This document shows, piece by piece, positions 37,630-47,010 of a stretch of 56,539 bases of DNA. The position numbers and the translations under genes are program-made. Under the pieces are notes generated by a model. That model made no database searches and was not told where the DNA came from. It worked only from the letters and a program-made list of their open reading frames with translations. The stretch is from an uncultured Marinomonas sp. Its GTDB lineage: Bacteria > Pseudomonadota > Gammaproteobacteria > Pseudomonadales > Marinomonadaceae. The stretch covers positions 1-56,539 of the forward strand of contig CALLIL010000027.1 in assembly GCA_938009755.1 (NCBI GenBank). The letters are read 5' to 3'. Every line of letters starts with the position of its first letter. Position 1 is the stretch's first letter.

Positions 37630-38418
37630 ATGACGTCTTTCCTTTCTCGTTTTGCACTTCTGCTTGCGCTGCCTGTCAGCGGAACTAGCTTTGCTGCCGA
37701 CTTACCTGACCTTAACGGTCGTACTATTCTAGCCGTAACAGAAAACGCCTACACACCACTGAACTTTGTTGACCCAAATACAGGCGAAGGCATTGGTTGG
37801 GAATACGATGCCATGAATGAAATTGGGAAACGCCTAAACGCTAAGATCGAGTGGCACCTAAGCAGCTGGGACACAATGATCCAAGCGGTAAAACAAGAGC
37901 AATACGATATTGGCATGGACGGCATCACAATCAATGAAGAGCGCGCACAACAAATCGATTTCTCTGATCCTTACTTAACGTCTCAACAGTTCATGCTAGT
38001 ACGCGCAGACGAAGACCGTTTTACGGATGCAAAATCTTTTGCTGCCAACGACGACTTACACTTTGGTGCACAAGCTGGCACAACCAACTTTTATGTCGCT
38101 GTTTATAATGTTTTAGACGGCAACGAAGACAATCCTCGCATTACCTTATTAGAAACCTTCGGCGCTTCTGTTCAAGCGTTAAAAGCAGGCGATGTAGACA
38201 GTGTATTAATGGATGCGACGTCGGCACGTGGTTATATTGGCGCGAATCCAGGTCAATTTAAAATCGTCGGCGGCCCTTTAGGCACAGAAGATTTCGGCTT
38301 TATCTTTACACCGGGTTCTGATCTTGTAGCACCGGTTAATGCTGCGATTAAAAGCATGAAAGAAGACGGCACGTTGGACGCTCTAAATAAGAAGTGGTTC
38401 TTCGACTACAATCAATAA
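37630..38418 (+). CDS. Polar amino-acid ABC transporter substrate-binding protein
   Basis: 262 aa with a Sec signal peptide (charged start, hydrophobic core, cleavage after GTSFA-A near residue 23). It belongs to SBP family 3: [33 protein letters not shown], split across conserved blocks, then [25 protein letters not shown]. It should capture a polar amino acid in the periplasm; specificity is not deducible. The ATG at 37630 follows AAAGG; an earlier in-frame ATG lacks a site and would bury the signal peptide. It is followed by a strong terminator and then a permease. Confidence 0.9.
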   Translation: MTSFLSRFALLLALPVSGTSFAADLPDLNGRTILAVTENAYTPLNFVDPNTGEGIGWEYDAMNEIGKRLNAKIEWHLSSWDTMIQAVKQEQYDIGMDGITINEERAQQIDFSDPYLTSQQFMLVRADEDRFTDAKSFAANDDLHFGAQAGTTNFYVAVYNVLDGNEDNPRITLLETFGASVQALKAGDVDSVLMDATSARGYIGANPGQFKIVGGPLGTEDFGFIFTPGSDLVAPVNAAIKSMKEDGTLDALNKKWFFDYNQ

Positions 38419-38435
38419 AATCATGTAAAACCTGT

Positions 38436-38470
38436 AACGGATCGTTGAATGTTTAACGATCCGTTTTTTA
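38436..38470 (+). terminator. Terminator between ABC receptor and permease genes
   Basis: AACGGATCGTT (38436-38446) pairs perfectly with AACGATCCGTT (38455-38465) around an 8-nt loop and is followed by a T6 run. It lies 17 bp past the receptor stop and 27 bp before the permease ATG. Confidence 0.92.
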
Positions 38471-38497
38471 TTTATAAAGACAATTATCGAACAACTT

Positions 38498-39304
38498 ATG
38501 CCCTTTAAGAAAACCATAGATCGCACACCTTGGTGGCTCGTTTCCATCGTCATCATTGCTCTGGTTCTATTATGGAACATGGTCGCAGAGCAAAGCTATC
38601 AACGCATCGCTGGCGCATTAAGTGAAGGCTTACTCACGACAATAGGCGTGACATTCGCGGCGTTTCTTATGGCGAGTATTTTGGGTTTATTGATTGCCTT
38701 AGCAGGCTTTTCTCGTTACCGAATTTTGCGCGAATTTGCGCGTTTTTATGTGGAAATCTTTCGCGGCATTCCGGTTCTGGTATTGCTGTTTTATATTGCT
38801 TTTGTTGGCGCACCAGAAGCCGTCAAACTTTATAACTGGGTGCTTCAAATCCCCATAGAAAATGGCTGGCTAGAAAAAGCGCGAACACGGGATTTCACCT
38901 TACTTTGGCGAGCTATTTTTGCCTTAGCCATAAGCTACAGTGCTTTTATTGCAGAAGTGTTTCGCGCGGGGATTCAGGAAGTCAGCAAAGGGCAGATAGA
39001 AGCCGCAAAGGCATTGGGGCTTTCCAATTGGCACAGATTCCGTTTGATCACCTTGCCACAAGCCATGCGCAAAATATTACCGCCGCTGGGGAACGACTTA
39101 GTCGCCATGATCAAAGACTCTGCTCTTGTCTCTGTCCTTGGTGTACAAGACATTACGCAACTCGGTAAAGTGTACAGCTCGTCGACTTTTCAGTTTTTCG
39201 AAACCTATAACGTCGTTGCTTTTATGTATCTTATCCTGACGTTGAGCTTGTCTTTATTGATTCGAGGCTTTGAAAGTCATTTAAGACGCAATGAAAAAAT
39301 ATAA
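38498..39304 (+). CDS. Polar amino-acid ABC transporter permease
   Basis: 268 aa, GlnP/HisM-type permease with about five membrane segments. The region FYVEIFRGIPVLVLLFYIAF is the family's 'RGxP' block, and the EAA loop contacting the ATPase is EAAKALGLSNWHRFRLITLPQA. The insert of about 30 residues between the second and third hydrophobic blocks (around KLYNWVLQIPIENGWLEKARTRDF) is common in this group. No ATPase gene follows; the nearest amino-acid-type ATPase is at 45.5 kb. No Shine-Dalgarno is evident. Confidence 0.9.
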   Translation: MPFKKTIDRTPWWLVSIVIIALVLLWNMVAEQSYQRIAGALSEGLLTTIGVTFAAFLMASILGLLIALAGFSRYRILREFARFYVEIFRGIPVLVLLFYIAFVGAPEAVKLYNWVLQIPIENGWLEKARTRDFTLLWRAIFALAISYSAFIAEVFRAGIQEVSKGQIEAAKALGLSNWHRFRLITLPQAMRKILPPLGNDLVAMIKDSALVSVLGVQDITQLGKVYSSSTFQFFETYNVVAFMYLILTLSLSLLIRGFESHLRRNEKI

Positions 39305-39513
39305 ACAAAAAACCGAGCTATTATTACTTTTACTTAAAGCTTCTTAATTAAAGCAAGAAGCTACCTCACTCTAATTAAGAATTTACTTTCTTCAATAAAA
39401 ACCGCGAACAGGTCGTTCATCGATCGACCTTAGAACAATACGTTTATTCCACCGTAATTTACAACTAAACCCCATTCGAGAGACTCCCCCGTTCGCTTAA
39501 TATAACACCTTCC

Positions 39514-40272
39514 TTAACAGGTATAATTCAAACCTAAACGACCACCGTCAATGTAAATCGTTTCACCTGTGATATAACTTGCCTTGTCACTTGCTAGAAA
39601 AGCCACCGTATCTCCCACTTCACGAGGCGTACCCACACGGCCTAACGGTGTTCGACTAAGCACGCGAGCCATTGCTTCAGGATTTGCGTTAACGCCTGCC
39701 ATCATTTCAGTATCAATAGAACCTGGGCCTACCGCGTTAACGCGAATGCCATTTTTAGCTAAGGCCAAAGCCGCCACTTTCGTTAGCTGCATCGCGCCAC
39801 CTTTAGAGGCACAGTAAGCCGCAATGCTTGGAATGGCTACTTGCGCGTTGACTGATGTCATGTTCACAATCGAGCCATGAATTTGCTTCTCGACCATGGT
39901 TTTTGCAGCACGTTGCAGAGCAATGAATGTGCCCGTCAAGTTAACATCAATCACTTTACGGAATTGCTCTTCTGACAGCTCAAGAAAATCCCCTGGGTTC
40001 GCAATACCTGCATTGTTCACCAAACAGTGTACAGGGCCATGTTCCGCTTCAATGCTATCAAACATGGCTAATATTTGAGCAGAATCTCCCATATCACAGA
40101 CGTAAGCGGCTGAACCATTCCCTAATTTTTGAGCGGCTGCATTGACAACGCTCTCTTGGATGTCTGCCAAAATAATTTTATAACCGTCTTGTGCTAATGC
40201 TTCTGCACAAGCTAAGCCAATACCTTGTGCGCCACCAGTTACTAATGCAATTTTTGTCTTGTTTGTCATCAT
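39514..40272 (-). CDS. Short-chain dehydrogenase/reductase
   Basis: 252-aa classical SDR. Cofactor motif TGGAQGIG at 12-19, NNAG at 86-89, catalytic Asn111, Ser140, Tyr153 and Lys157 all present. Asp37 after the second strand (ILADIQ) suggests NAD rather than NADP. The C-terminus GETIYIDGGRLGLNY is typical of 3-oxoacyl/sugar-alcohol type SDRs. It is the last gene of the hyuA-hyuB operon (44 bp after hyuB), so it probably acts on an intermediate of the same pathway; substrate unknown. Confidence 0.88.
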   Translation of the reverse strand: MMTNKTKIALVTGGAQGIGLACAEALAQDGYKIILADIQESVVNAAAQKLGNGSAAYVCDMGDSAQILAMFDSIEAEHGPVHCLVNNAGIANPGDFLELSEEQFRKVIDVNLTGTFIALQRAAKTMVEKQIHGSIVNMTSVNAQVAIPSIAAYCASKGGAMQLTKVAALALAKNGIRVNAVGPGSIDTEMMAGVNANPEAMARVLSRTPLGRVGTPREVGDTVAFLASDKASYITGETIYIDGGRLGLNYTC

Positions 40273-40316
40273 TATGTCTCTATCTTATTTCATACTAATT
40301 TTATAACGGACTCAGA

Positions 40317-41963
40317 TTAATTCGTGAGACCGTAGTCATTGACGGCTTGTTCAAGTGTTATATACCCTGCTTCTAAATCCGCACGCACAAGTTCAGGTGA
40401 TCGTTTTTTCGGGTCACCATAACCGCCACCACCAGGTAGTTCTAGAATTAACTTTCTTCCTGCTGGAATATGTTGGCGGCCTTTACCATTTAATACCGTA
40501 CCGTCGTCTAGTACCAAACTACCAGCGCCACCGTTTTTGCCTCCCTCTCGTCCACGGGCAGGAAATTTAATTCGGTCAAACATGGCGTTGAAATACAATT
40601 CATAACCTTCGTTAGCACTGATCACAATGGTTTGTCCTAAACCACCGCGGAACTCCCCGCTGCCACCAGAACCCACTAATAAATCTTTCTGCCAAATGGT
40701 GATCGGCCCAACATGTTCTGTAGCTTCTGCTGACATGGTGCTCACTCCAGATGGGAACGCGGTTGCGCTCAAACCATCCAATGTTGCACGAGCCCCCATA
40801 CCACCTGAGTTAAACATCATAATTTCAGATGGCGGTAAACCAGAAGAAGGGTCTAATGGTCGCGCGCTAAGCAAGATATTCCATAGAGCACTGGCTCCTT
40901 CGGCTGGAGAGACGCCGGGAATGCATTTATGCAAGGCTCCGAGTACCACGTCAGGAACAAAGTGCCCTAACACATGACGTACAGACACCGGTGCTGGGTG
41001 TGGCGCATTTAAAATACACCCTTCAGGTGCGGTCACATCAAAAGGTTTCAGCGATCCAGTGTTATTTGGAATGTCTGGTGCAATAGCACATTTTAGACCG
41101 TAACAAGCGTACGCTCGGGTATAGACCATAGGCACATTCACGCCAAATTTACTGGGCCCTGAGGTACCTGCGAAATCGGCTAATAACGTATCACCAGATA
41201 TAGTCAAAGAGACTTTCATTTCCACAGAACTTTCATAACCATCGACAGTCATATCATTATGATAAGCACCATCAGGCAAGTCTTTGATACGCGATAAGGT
41301 CGCCGCTCGACTGTTATCGATAATAAAATCGGATAAGGTTTCAAGTTCCGCCAAATTGAATTCTTTCATCATGTCCATGAGTCGAGCATCACCCGCTGCA
41401 TTACATGCTGCTAATGAATACAAATCACCGATTACTTGATCCTGTTCTCGGACATTATTTCGGATGATATTCACTAAGTCTTTATTGACGTCACCGGCAT
41501 GGATGAATTTCATGATAGGGACGAGCAAGCCTTCTTCGTATACTTCATTAGCATCGGGGCCGTAACCACGGCCACCAATATCTACCACGTGTGCGGTTGC
41601 CGCAAAAAAGCCAACATGATTTCCTTCGTGAAAAGCAGGCGATACCATAGTGAAATCATGTAGATGTCCAGTTCCCTTCCAAGGGTCATTAGTAAGATAT
41701 ACATCGCCTTCGCAAATATTATCCATGCCAATTTCATTGATGAAATGCGGCACAGACTCAGCCATGGCATTGACGTGGCCCGGTGTGCCTGTGACCGCTT
41801 GAGCGATCATTCGACCTCGGCAATCAAAGACACCTGCGGATAGATCACCAGCCTCTCGCACTGACGTAGAAAAAGCCGTACGAATAAGGGTTGTTGCTTG
41901 CTCTTCTACTACCGCCACTAAGCGGTTCCACATAATTTGATAATCCACGTTACTTAATTTCAT
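40317..41963 (-). CDS. hyuB: Hydantoinase/oxoprolinase subunit B
   Basis: 548 aa, HyuB family. Conserved parts: LIRTAFSTSVREAGDLSAGVFD, split by family blocks, the DVYLTNDPWKGTGHLHDF motif with likely metal ligands, HVVDIGGRGYG, SVRHVLGHFVPD and the C-terminal GGGGYGDP. It acts with HyuA in ATP-dependent opening of a cyclic amide such as N-methylhydantoin or 5-oxoproline. The ring substrate is not decidable. It starts 1 bp after hyuA ends, so the two are coupled. Confidence 0.92.
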   Translation of the reverse strand: MKLSNVDYQIMWNRLVAVVEEQATTLIRTAFSTSVREAGDLSAGVFDCRGRMIAQAVTGTPGHVNAMAESVPHFINEIGMDNICEGDVYLTNDPWKGTGHLHDFTMVSPAFHEGNHVGFFAATAHVVDIGGRGYGPDANEVYEEGLLVPIMKFIHAGDVNKDLVNIIRNNVREQDQVIGDLYSLAACNAAGDARLMDMMKEFNLAELETLSDFIIDNSRAATLSRIKDLPDGAYHNDMTVDGYESSVEMKVSLTISGDTLLADFAGTSGPSKFGVNVPMVYTRAYACYGLKCAIAPDIPNNTGSLKPFDVTAPEGCILNAPHPAPVSVRHVLGHFVPDVVLGALHKCIPGVSPAEGASALWNILLSARPLDPSSGLPPSEIMMFNSGGMGARATLDGLSATAFPSGVSTMSAEATEHVGPITIWQKDLLVGSGGSGEFRGGLGQTIVISANEGYELYFNAMFDRIKFPARGREGGKNGGAGSLVLDDGTVLNGKGRQHIPAGRKLILELPGGGGYGDPKKRSPELVRADLEAGYITLEQAVNDYGLTN

Positions 41964-41964
41964 A

Positions 41965-44058
41965 TTAGAGAGTCTCCATGGTTTTCTTATTCACCAACAA
42001 CATGGATTTATCATCCTGCGCTACGACGGTATAACCTGTTGTGACCACCGTTGATGTCTCATCTTCAACAATCACCGCAGGGCCTGCAACGGCATCACCA
42101 GGTTTCAAGGTATTTCGATGAACTTCATTTGCCGTGACTACTTTACGCAAAGCCGCATCAAAAAATTCTCGTGTTTTCGTCACAGCAACTTGTTGCCCTG
42201 ATCGACGTAACGTCATTGGAGCCGAAGCTTGTACTTTAGAAGCAACGGTAATAGACCAGTTGGTGATCTCAATACCTAAACCATCAATGGTACGCCCAAA
42301 TAACTTATAGTATCCGGCTTCGAATTCTTGACGAAAAACATCCACATCCGCTGCAACATATTCTTTATAATCAATGTCTATGGCAATTTCGCCACCTTGT
42401 CCTGTATAACGCATAAATGCCTGTACGCGGGTTGTGGTGTCAATGCTTCCAGCGCCACGTTTAACAAACGCCGAAGCTTCTTCACGCAGGTCAGCTAATA
42501 ATTGATTAATACGAATAGGATCAAAATTGTTTAGACGTTGATACATTCCTTTTGTGGCTTCATAAGAAAAAGGAGCATTAAGGAAACCAATGGCAGATCC
42601 CACCCCTGCGCCTGGTGGAATCACCAAATAGTCCATGTCTAATTTCTCACACAATCGACAAGCATGAAGTGGTGCACCACCACCAAATGCGATCATGGTG
42701 AAATTACCAATCTCTTTACCGTTTTCTACGGTATGCACTCGTGCTGCATTGGCCATATTTTCATCAACCACTTCGGTGACACCAAAAGCCGCTTGCTCTT
42801 TATCCAAGTTCGCTTTAGAGGCCACCTTAGTGCTCATCGCAGCCCCTGCCATATCAACAGATAATGGAATCTCGCCACCAGCAAAAAGGTCTGGGTCTAA
42901 ACGACCTAATAATAGGTTAGCATCGGTAACGGTTGGGTCTTCACCACCGCGCTGATAACAGGCTGGGCCCGGTTCAGAAGCCGCTGATTTAGGCCCTACC
43001 CGAATTTGCTTCATGTCATCGACATGGGCAATAGAGCCACCACCTGCACCGATTTCAACCATCTCAACCACAGGAGTGGAAAGCGGCATTCCTGAACCTT
43101 TGGCAAAGCGATAAGTACGTGCAACTTCAAACGTATTGGCGGTTTTTGGTCTGCCGTCTTCGATCAAACAAATTTTTGCTGTCGTACCCCCCATATCAAA
43201 AGATAAAACTTGGTCTTCACCATAGCTTGCTGCAAATTTCGCTGCAAAAATAGCGCCTCCAGCAGGGCCAGATTCCAGCAACCGCACAGGGAATTCAGAA
43301 GCGGTATCCACACTGATCAAACCACCAGCGGAATGCATCATAAATACAGGGCAGGTGATGCCCATTTCAGTCAAACGTTTGACCAAACGTCCCAAATAGT
43401 CCGACACCTGTGGGCGCACATAAGCATTTGCAATTACGGTATTGAAACGTTGAAATTCGCGCATTTGTGGTGAGACATGACTGGAAATAGAGACGCATAA
43501 TTCAGGTGCGGCTTCTGCAAATGCTTTTTGAACTTGCACTTCATTCACATCATTGGCGTAAGAATGAATAAATCCAACGGCAACCGCTTCATACCCTTCT
43601 GCAAGAATGGTTTTTACCAATGCATTTAATTCGGTTGGATCAATGTCAGTCAACACCTCGCCAGAGGCACTGATACGCTCATTCAATGTGTAGCGATCCG
43701 TACGTTTCACTAAAGGCGTTGGTAAGGTTAAATTCAAATCATATTGTTCAAAGCGATTCTCTGTGCGCATTTCAACAACATCACGAAAGCCTTCAGATGT
43801 AATAAATGCTGTACGTGCTCCGCGACGTTCAATCAATGAGTTGGTGACCAATGTTGTGCCATGAATGACGGTTGTCACTTCTGTTACTTTTATTCCTGCA
43901 CGATGACACACAAGCTCAATGCCATCCAAGATAGCCTGCTCTGGCTGAGAATAGTTAGTCAGTACTTTTCCCGTATATAAGGTTCCATCTAGATCCAGTG
44001 CAATATCGGTAAAGGTTCCACCGATATCGACACCGATCCGCGCACTTTTCTGCGTCAT
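41965..44058 (-). CDS. hyuA: Hydantoinase/oxoprolinase subunit A
   Basis: 697 aa, the ATP-binding partner of HyuB. The actin-like ATPase motifs are GVDIGGTFTDIAL near residue 9, VIHGTTLVTNSLIERRGA, SFDMGGTTAKICLI and GAGGGSIA. The ATG at 44058 has GGGAGAA upstream; an in-frame start 17 codons earlier extends into the FAD oxidase intergenic gap and lacks support. It follows the FAD oxidase by 26 bp. ATP-hydrolysing amidases of this family open five-membered lactam or hydantoin rings. Confidence 0.93.
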   Translation of the reverse strand: MTQKSARIGVDIGGTFTDIALDLDGTLYTGKVLTNYSQPEQAILDGIELVCHRAGIKVTEVTTVIHGTTLVTNSLIERRGARTAFITSEGFRDVVEMRTENRFEQYDLNLTLPTPLVKRTDRYTLNERISASGEVLTDIDPTELNALVKTILAEGYEAVAVGFIHSYANDVNEVQVQKAFAEAAPELCVSISSHVSPQMREFQRFNTVIANAYVRPQVSDYLGRLVKRLTEMGITCPVFMMHSAGGLISVDTASEFPVRLLESGPAGGAIFAAKFAASYGEDQVLSFDMGGTTAKICLIEDGRPKTANTFEVARTYRFAKGSGMPLSTPVVEMVEIGAGGGSIAHVDDMKQIRVGPKSAASEPGPACYQRGGEDPTVTDANLLLGRLDPDLFAGGEIPLSVDMAGAAMSTKVASKANLDKEQAAFGVTEVVDENMANAARVHTVENGKEIGNFTMIAFGGGAPLHACRLCEKLDMDYLVIPPGAGVGSAIGFLNAPFSYEATKGMYQRLNNFDPIRINQLLADLREEASAFVKRGAGSIDTTTRVQAFMRYTGQGGEIAIDIDYKEYVAADVDVFRQEFEAGYYKLFGRTIDGLGIEITNWSITVASKVQASAPMTLRRSGQQVAVTKTREFFDAALRKVVTANEVHRNTLKPGDAVAGPAVIVEDETSTVVTTGYTVVAQDDKSMLLVNKKTMETL

Positions 44059-44084
44059 ATTGATTCTCCCGTTCTCATAATAGA

Positions 44085-45380
44085 TTAAATGCTTTTGTAG
44101 TATCGCCAAGCCTTAAAACAGCCTTCATACACAGGCTCACGAAGAAACGCTATATTGTCTTTTCTTAATCCTGTGACAGGCAGCATAATCTCGCTTTCTG
44201 ATGCACCTGTTAACAATTGAGCCAATGCTTGGCCACATACTGTGCCCGTTGTAATGCCTCGCCCATTAAAACCAACAGCGGTAAATAAGCCCGGTGCTAA
44301 ACTATGAATGCGTGGAAGGTGGTCGGGGGTTAAGGCGATTTTGCCGTGCCATGCGGTTTCGAATTCTACTTTCCCAAGGAATGGAAACATTTTGCCAATT
44401 TGTTTCTGTGCCCAATATTTTGTTTGGCTGGCATCTTTCCCAGCCAGTTTCCCCATACTACCGACGATTAATCGTCCAAATTGATCTTTACGTACGGAAA
44501 ACATTACCATCCCTGTGTCCCAGACACTTTGGGCTTCGGGTAAAATTTTATCGGCAATACTGCCCAGTGGTTTTGTGGCAACTTGATAAAAATGAATTGG
44601 TGTATAGGCTCGTTTTAAGCCTGGCCAAAGGTCGTCATTGTAAGCATTACCGCCAATCACAACGCGGTTTGCTGTCACCACACCTCGATTGGTTTCGATC
44701 TGCCATTTGTCACCTATTTGGCTTAATTTCAAAGCCCGTGTTTCTGTGTGGATTTTGGCTCCCGCAGACAGAGCCGCTTGCGCTAAACCACGAGCATAAC
44801 CCATAGGGTTAATCGTACCGGCTTGAGGGTCTAGTAAGCCGCCATAAAATCTTTGGGTACCGATTTTCTCTTGCGCTTCTTCTGCACTCAGTAAGCGTAC
44901 ATTTCGACCTAATCGCTTCCATTCATCTGCACGGTCAGAAAGCTCTTTAAAACCCGCACTAGAGTGCGCCGCATGAATGGTGCCATTGCGTGTGGCTTCA
45001 CAGTCAATATTGAAACGATCAATTAACGAGAACACAACATTAGGAGCGTCCCCCATAACGCCTAAAAAGCGATCCGCCTCCTGTTCTCCTAAAACGGTGC
45101 GAACATCTTGTGGTGGCAACCAAATTCCAGGATTTACCATGCCACAGTTACGACCAGAACCACCGTAACCTATTTTTTCTGCTTCTAATACCAAACAGTC
45201 AATACCTGCCTCTGCAAGATGTAAAGCCGTTGATGAGCCAGTATAGCCTCCACCAATAATAGCCACGTCTGTCACAACACTGTCTTGTAAGGGCGCTGCT
45301 TGAGGTTCGGTCGGTGCCGTCATGTCCCATAAAGAAACAGCGTCTTTTTCTGATTTCAATCCTAGAGTTTCATTCATCAT
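44085..45380 (-). CDS. FAD-dependent amine/amino-acid oxidase (PuuB/DadA-like)
   Basis: 431 aa of the DAO family. The FAD-binding Rossmann motif is IIGGGYTGSSTALHLAEAG (about 41-59), followed by EAEKIGYGGSGRNCGM, which closely resembles gamma-glutamylputrescine oxidase PuuB (SRIGFGASGRNGGQ). The later GFNGRGITTGTVCGQALAQL block closes the FAD site. It probably oxidises a secondary amine or amino acid to an imine with release of an aldehyde or ketone. ATG at 45380 is supported by AGG upstream; the in-frame extension before it covers the promoter. It is first in the hyuA-hyuB-SDR operon. Confidence 0.88.
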   Translation of the reverse strand: MMNETLGLKSEKDAVSLWDMTAPTEPQAAPLQDSVVTDVAIIGGGYTGSSTALHLAEAGIDCLVLEAEKIGYGGSGRNCGMVNPGIWLPPQDVRTVLGEQEADRFLGVMGDAPNVVFSLIDRFNIDCEATRNGTIHAAHSSAGFKELSDRADEWKRLGRNVRLLSAEEAQEKIGTQRFYGGLLDPQAGTINPMGYARGLAQAALSAGAKIHTETRALKLSQIGDKWQIETNRGVVTANRVVIGGNAYNDDLWPGLKRAYTPIHFYQVATKPLGSIADKILPEAQSVWDTGMVMFSVRKDQFGRLIVGSMGKLAGKDASQTKYWAQKQIGKMFPFLGKVEFETAWHGKIALTPDHLPRIHSLAPGLFTAVGFNGRGITTGTVCGQALAQLLTGASESEIMLPVTGLRKDNIAFLREPVYEGCFKAWRYYKSI

Positions 45381-45402
45381 TTTAACTACCTGCCATACTC
45401 TT

Positions 45403-45433
45403 TGTTCTAATATGTAGAACATATATATTATAT
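45403..45433 (-). promoter_or_regulatory. Promoter with 19-bp palindromic operator before the FAD oxidase operon
   Basis: On the minus strand a consensus TATAAT (45433-45428) is followed within a few bases by the perfect inverted repeat TGTTCTA-N5-TAGAACA (45421-45403). The palindrome covers the expected start site, the position used by repressors. The IclR regulator at 48.5 kb is the obvious candidate; this is inference. Confidence 0.6.
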
Positions 45434-45500
45434 AATAAAACAATATCGCATAATTTTTAAAAAATCTACCTGTCTAATGGTCTTTTCGATGAGTGTTCAC

Positions 45501-46289
45501 TTAATGATTGAGGATTTGGCTTAAAAAGTTTTTGGCTCGCTCTGATTGGGGGGAATCAAAAAAGGCTTGTGGCTCGTTTTCTTCAATGATTTGACCGGCA
45601 TCCATAAAAATCACACGATCTGCCACTTTGCGTGCAAACCCCATTTCATGGGTGACGCATAACATTGTCATGCCAGTTTCGGCCAAGCTCACCATGACAT
45701 CCAACACTTCGGCTATCATTTCCGGATCAAGTGCTGAGGTAGGCTCATCGAATAACATAATAGAAGGATTCATACACAGAGAACGCGCAATCGCCACTCG
45801 CTGCTGTTGTCCCCCTGATAATTGCCCCGGGAATTTGTCTGCCTGATTGGCAATACACACCTTGTCCAAATATTCCAACGCGCTTTTTTCCGCTTCGTCT
45901 TTAGAGAGGCCGCGTACTAACATAGGCGCCAGTGTGCAGTTTTCTAAGACCGTCATATGCGGAAACAAATTGAAGTGCTGAAAACACATGCCCACATCTT
46001 TACGAATGGATTGGATGTTAGATACATTGTCATCCAACAGGGTACCAAGTACATTTATGTCTCCAGCTTGATGCTCTTCTAAATGATTAATACAGCGAAT
46101 CATGGTTGATTTCCCGGACCCTGATGGCCCACAAATCACAATTTTCTCGCCTTTTTTCACTTCCAAATTAACATCTCTTAAAACATGAAAATCGCCATAC
46201 CATTTATTCATATCAGTAATAGAAATAGCGACATCTTGATGACGTGCATTGGACCTAGTATTCATTGACGATGATGCTGGAGTATTCAT
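45501..46289 (-). CDS. Polar amino-acid ABC transporter ATPase (AapP/GlnQ type)
   Basis: 262 aa. Walker [10 protein letters not shown] at 54-62, Q-loop [17 protein letters not shown], signature LSGGQQQR, Walker [15 protein letters not shown] and the switch His in CVTHEMGFA. The family is the polar amino-acid importer ATPase. It lies in a minus-strand operon with metC-like and VOC genes, while the matching receptor and permeases are on the plus strand beyond iclR, a split arrangement. The ATG at 46289 follows AGGCAGGG; an upstream ATG is less well placed. Confidence 0.93.
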   Translation of the reverse strand: MNTPASSSMNTRSNARHQDVAISITDMNKWYGDFHVLRDVNLEVKKGEKIVICGPSGSGKSTMIRCINHLEEHQAGDINVLGTLLDDNVSNIQSIRKDVGMCFQHFNLFPHMTVLENCTLAPMLVRGLSKDEAEKSALEYLDKVCIANQADKFPGQLSGGQQQRVAIARSLCMNPSIMLFDEPTSALDPEMIAEVLDVMVSLAETGMTMLCVTHEMGFARKVADRVIFMDAGQIIEENEPQAFFDSPQSERAKNFLSQILNH

Positions 46290-46343
46290 GTGTTGACCCT
46301 GCCTTATGTTCAATAGTTAATTGCTTCTTTATCGCATACCCAA

Positions 46344-46997
46344 TTACGTTAGATGCACGACTTCGCCATTGGCTTTTTTAATATGGAAGGCAACGCTTTT
46401 TTCATTTCCTTCTACAACCGTGGCCAAATGAGAAACCCCTAGAGCCTCAAGCCTTTCTTTTAGCTGATTAGGAGCTGGATGTGTTAATACAACTTCGTCA
46501 AGCAACAGGCCTAGGTCCGCCATACCTGTTGATGGGTGTGCCCCTGGTGACCATTCGATAAAGGTAGGAATTAAGCCCTCTTCAGATAAGGAACCATCTT
46601 TTGGAATATTCAATCTCCAGCTTCTATCGCCTCGAGTAAAAGTCACGATTTCACCCAAATCAATGGGGCTATTTGCCATCACTGCATTGAGATCTGTTGT
46701 GCCAACAACCCAATGATAAGCCGTTGGAGACACTTGAAAACGAGCCTGTACAGAAGGGTTGTCCATATCAAACCATCTTGCTCGGCCTGGTTCTGGCGCA
46801 TCAGGATCAATGGACAAAATTTCCATAAAACTTTCATTACCAACCGGAGCAACACAGTTATGTGTACTCATCGCATCATGCTTACTTGCTTTAGGTAAAG
46901 TCACTCCTAAAACGTCATATAAAGCTGTTATTCCTTGCTCTAGAGTGTCAGCACCAATAACAATGTGATCAATTTTATTTTGTATAGCCACGTTCAT
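46344..46997 (-). CDS. VOC-fold (glyoxalase-like) protein
   Basis: 217 aa, two glyoxalase-like beta-alpha modules. The opening KIDHIVIGADTLEQGITALYDVLGV with a metal-ligand His and the FMEILSIDP strand (Glu as likely ligand) are typical of the single-chain Glyoxalase_3-like domain. Such proteins can be lyases, dioxygenases or isomerases; the reaction is unknown. It is 13 bp after the metC-like gene and 54 bp before the ABC ATPase, so it is part of the same transcript and pathway. Confidence 0.8.
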   Translation of the reverse strand: MNVAIQNKIDHIVIGADTLEQGITALYDVLGVTLPKASKHDAMSTHNCVAPVGNESFMEILSIDPDAPEPGRARWFDMDNPSVQARFQVSPTAYHWVVGTTDLNAVMANSPIDLGEIVTFTRGDRSWRLNIPKDGSLSEEGLIPTFIEWSPGAHPSTGMADLGLLLDEVVLTHPAPNQLKERLEALGVSHLATVVEGNEKSVAFHIKKANGEVVHLT

Positions 46998-47010
46998 AAC
47001 CTCTATTCGT

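Noticed and set aside
39338-39362. AGCTTCTT/AAGAAGCT hairpin after the permease as a terminator.
   Set aside because: 8-bp weak stem without a T-run on either strand.
44294-44806. A 170-codon plus-strand open frame inside the FAD oxidase gene.
   Set aside because: Antisense shadow of a conserved gene; composition is not protein-like and there is no ribosome site.
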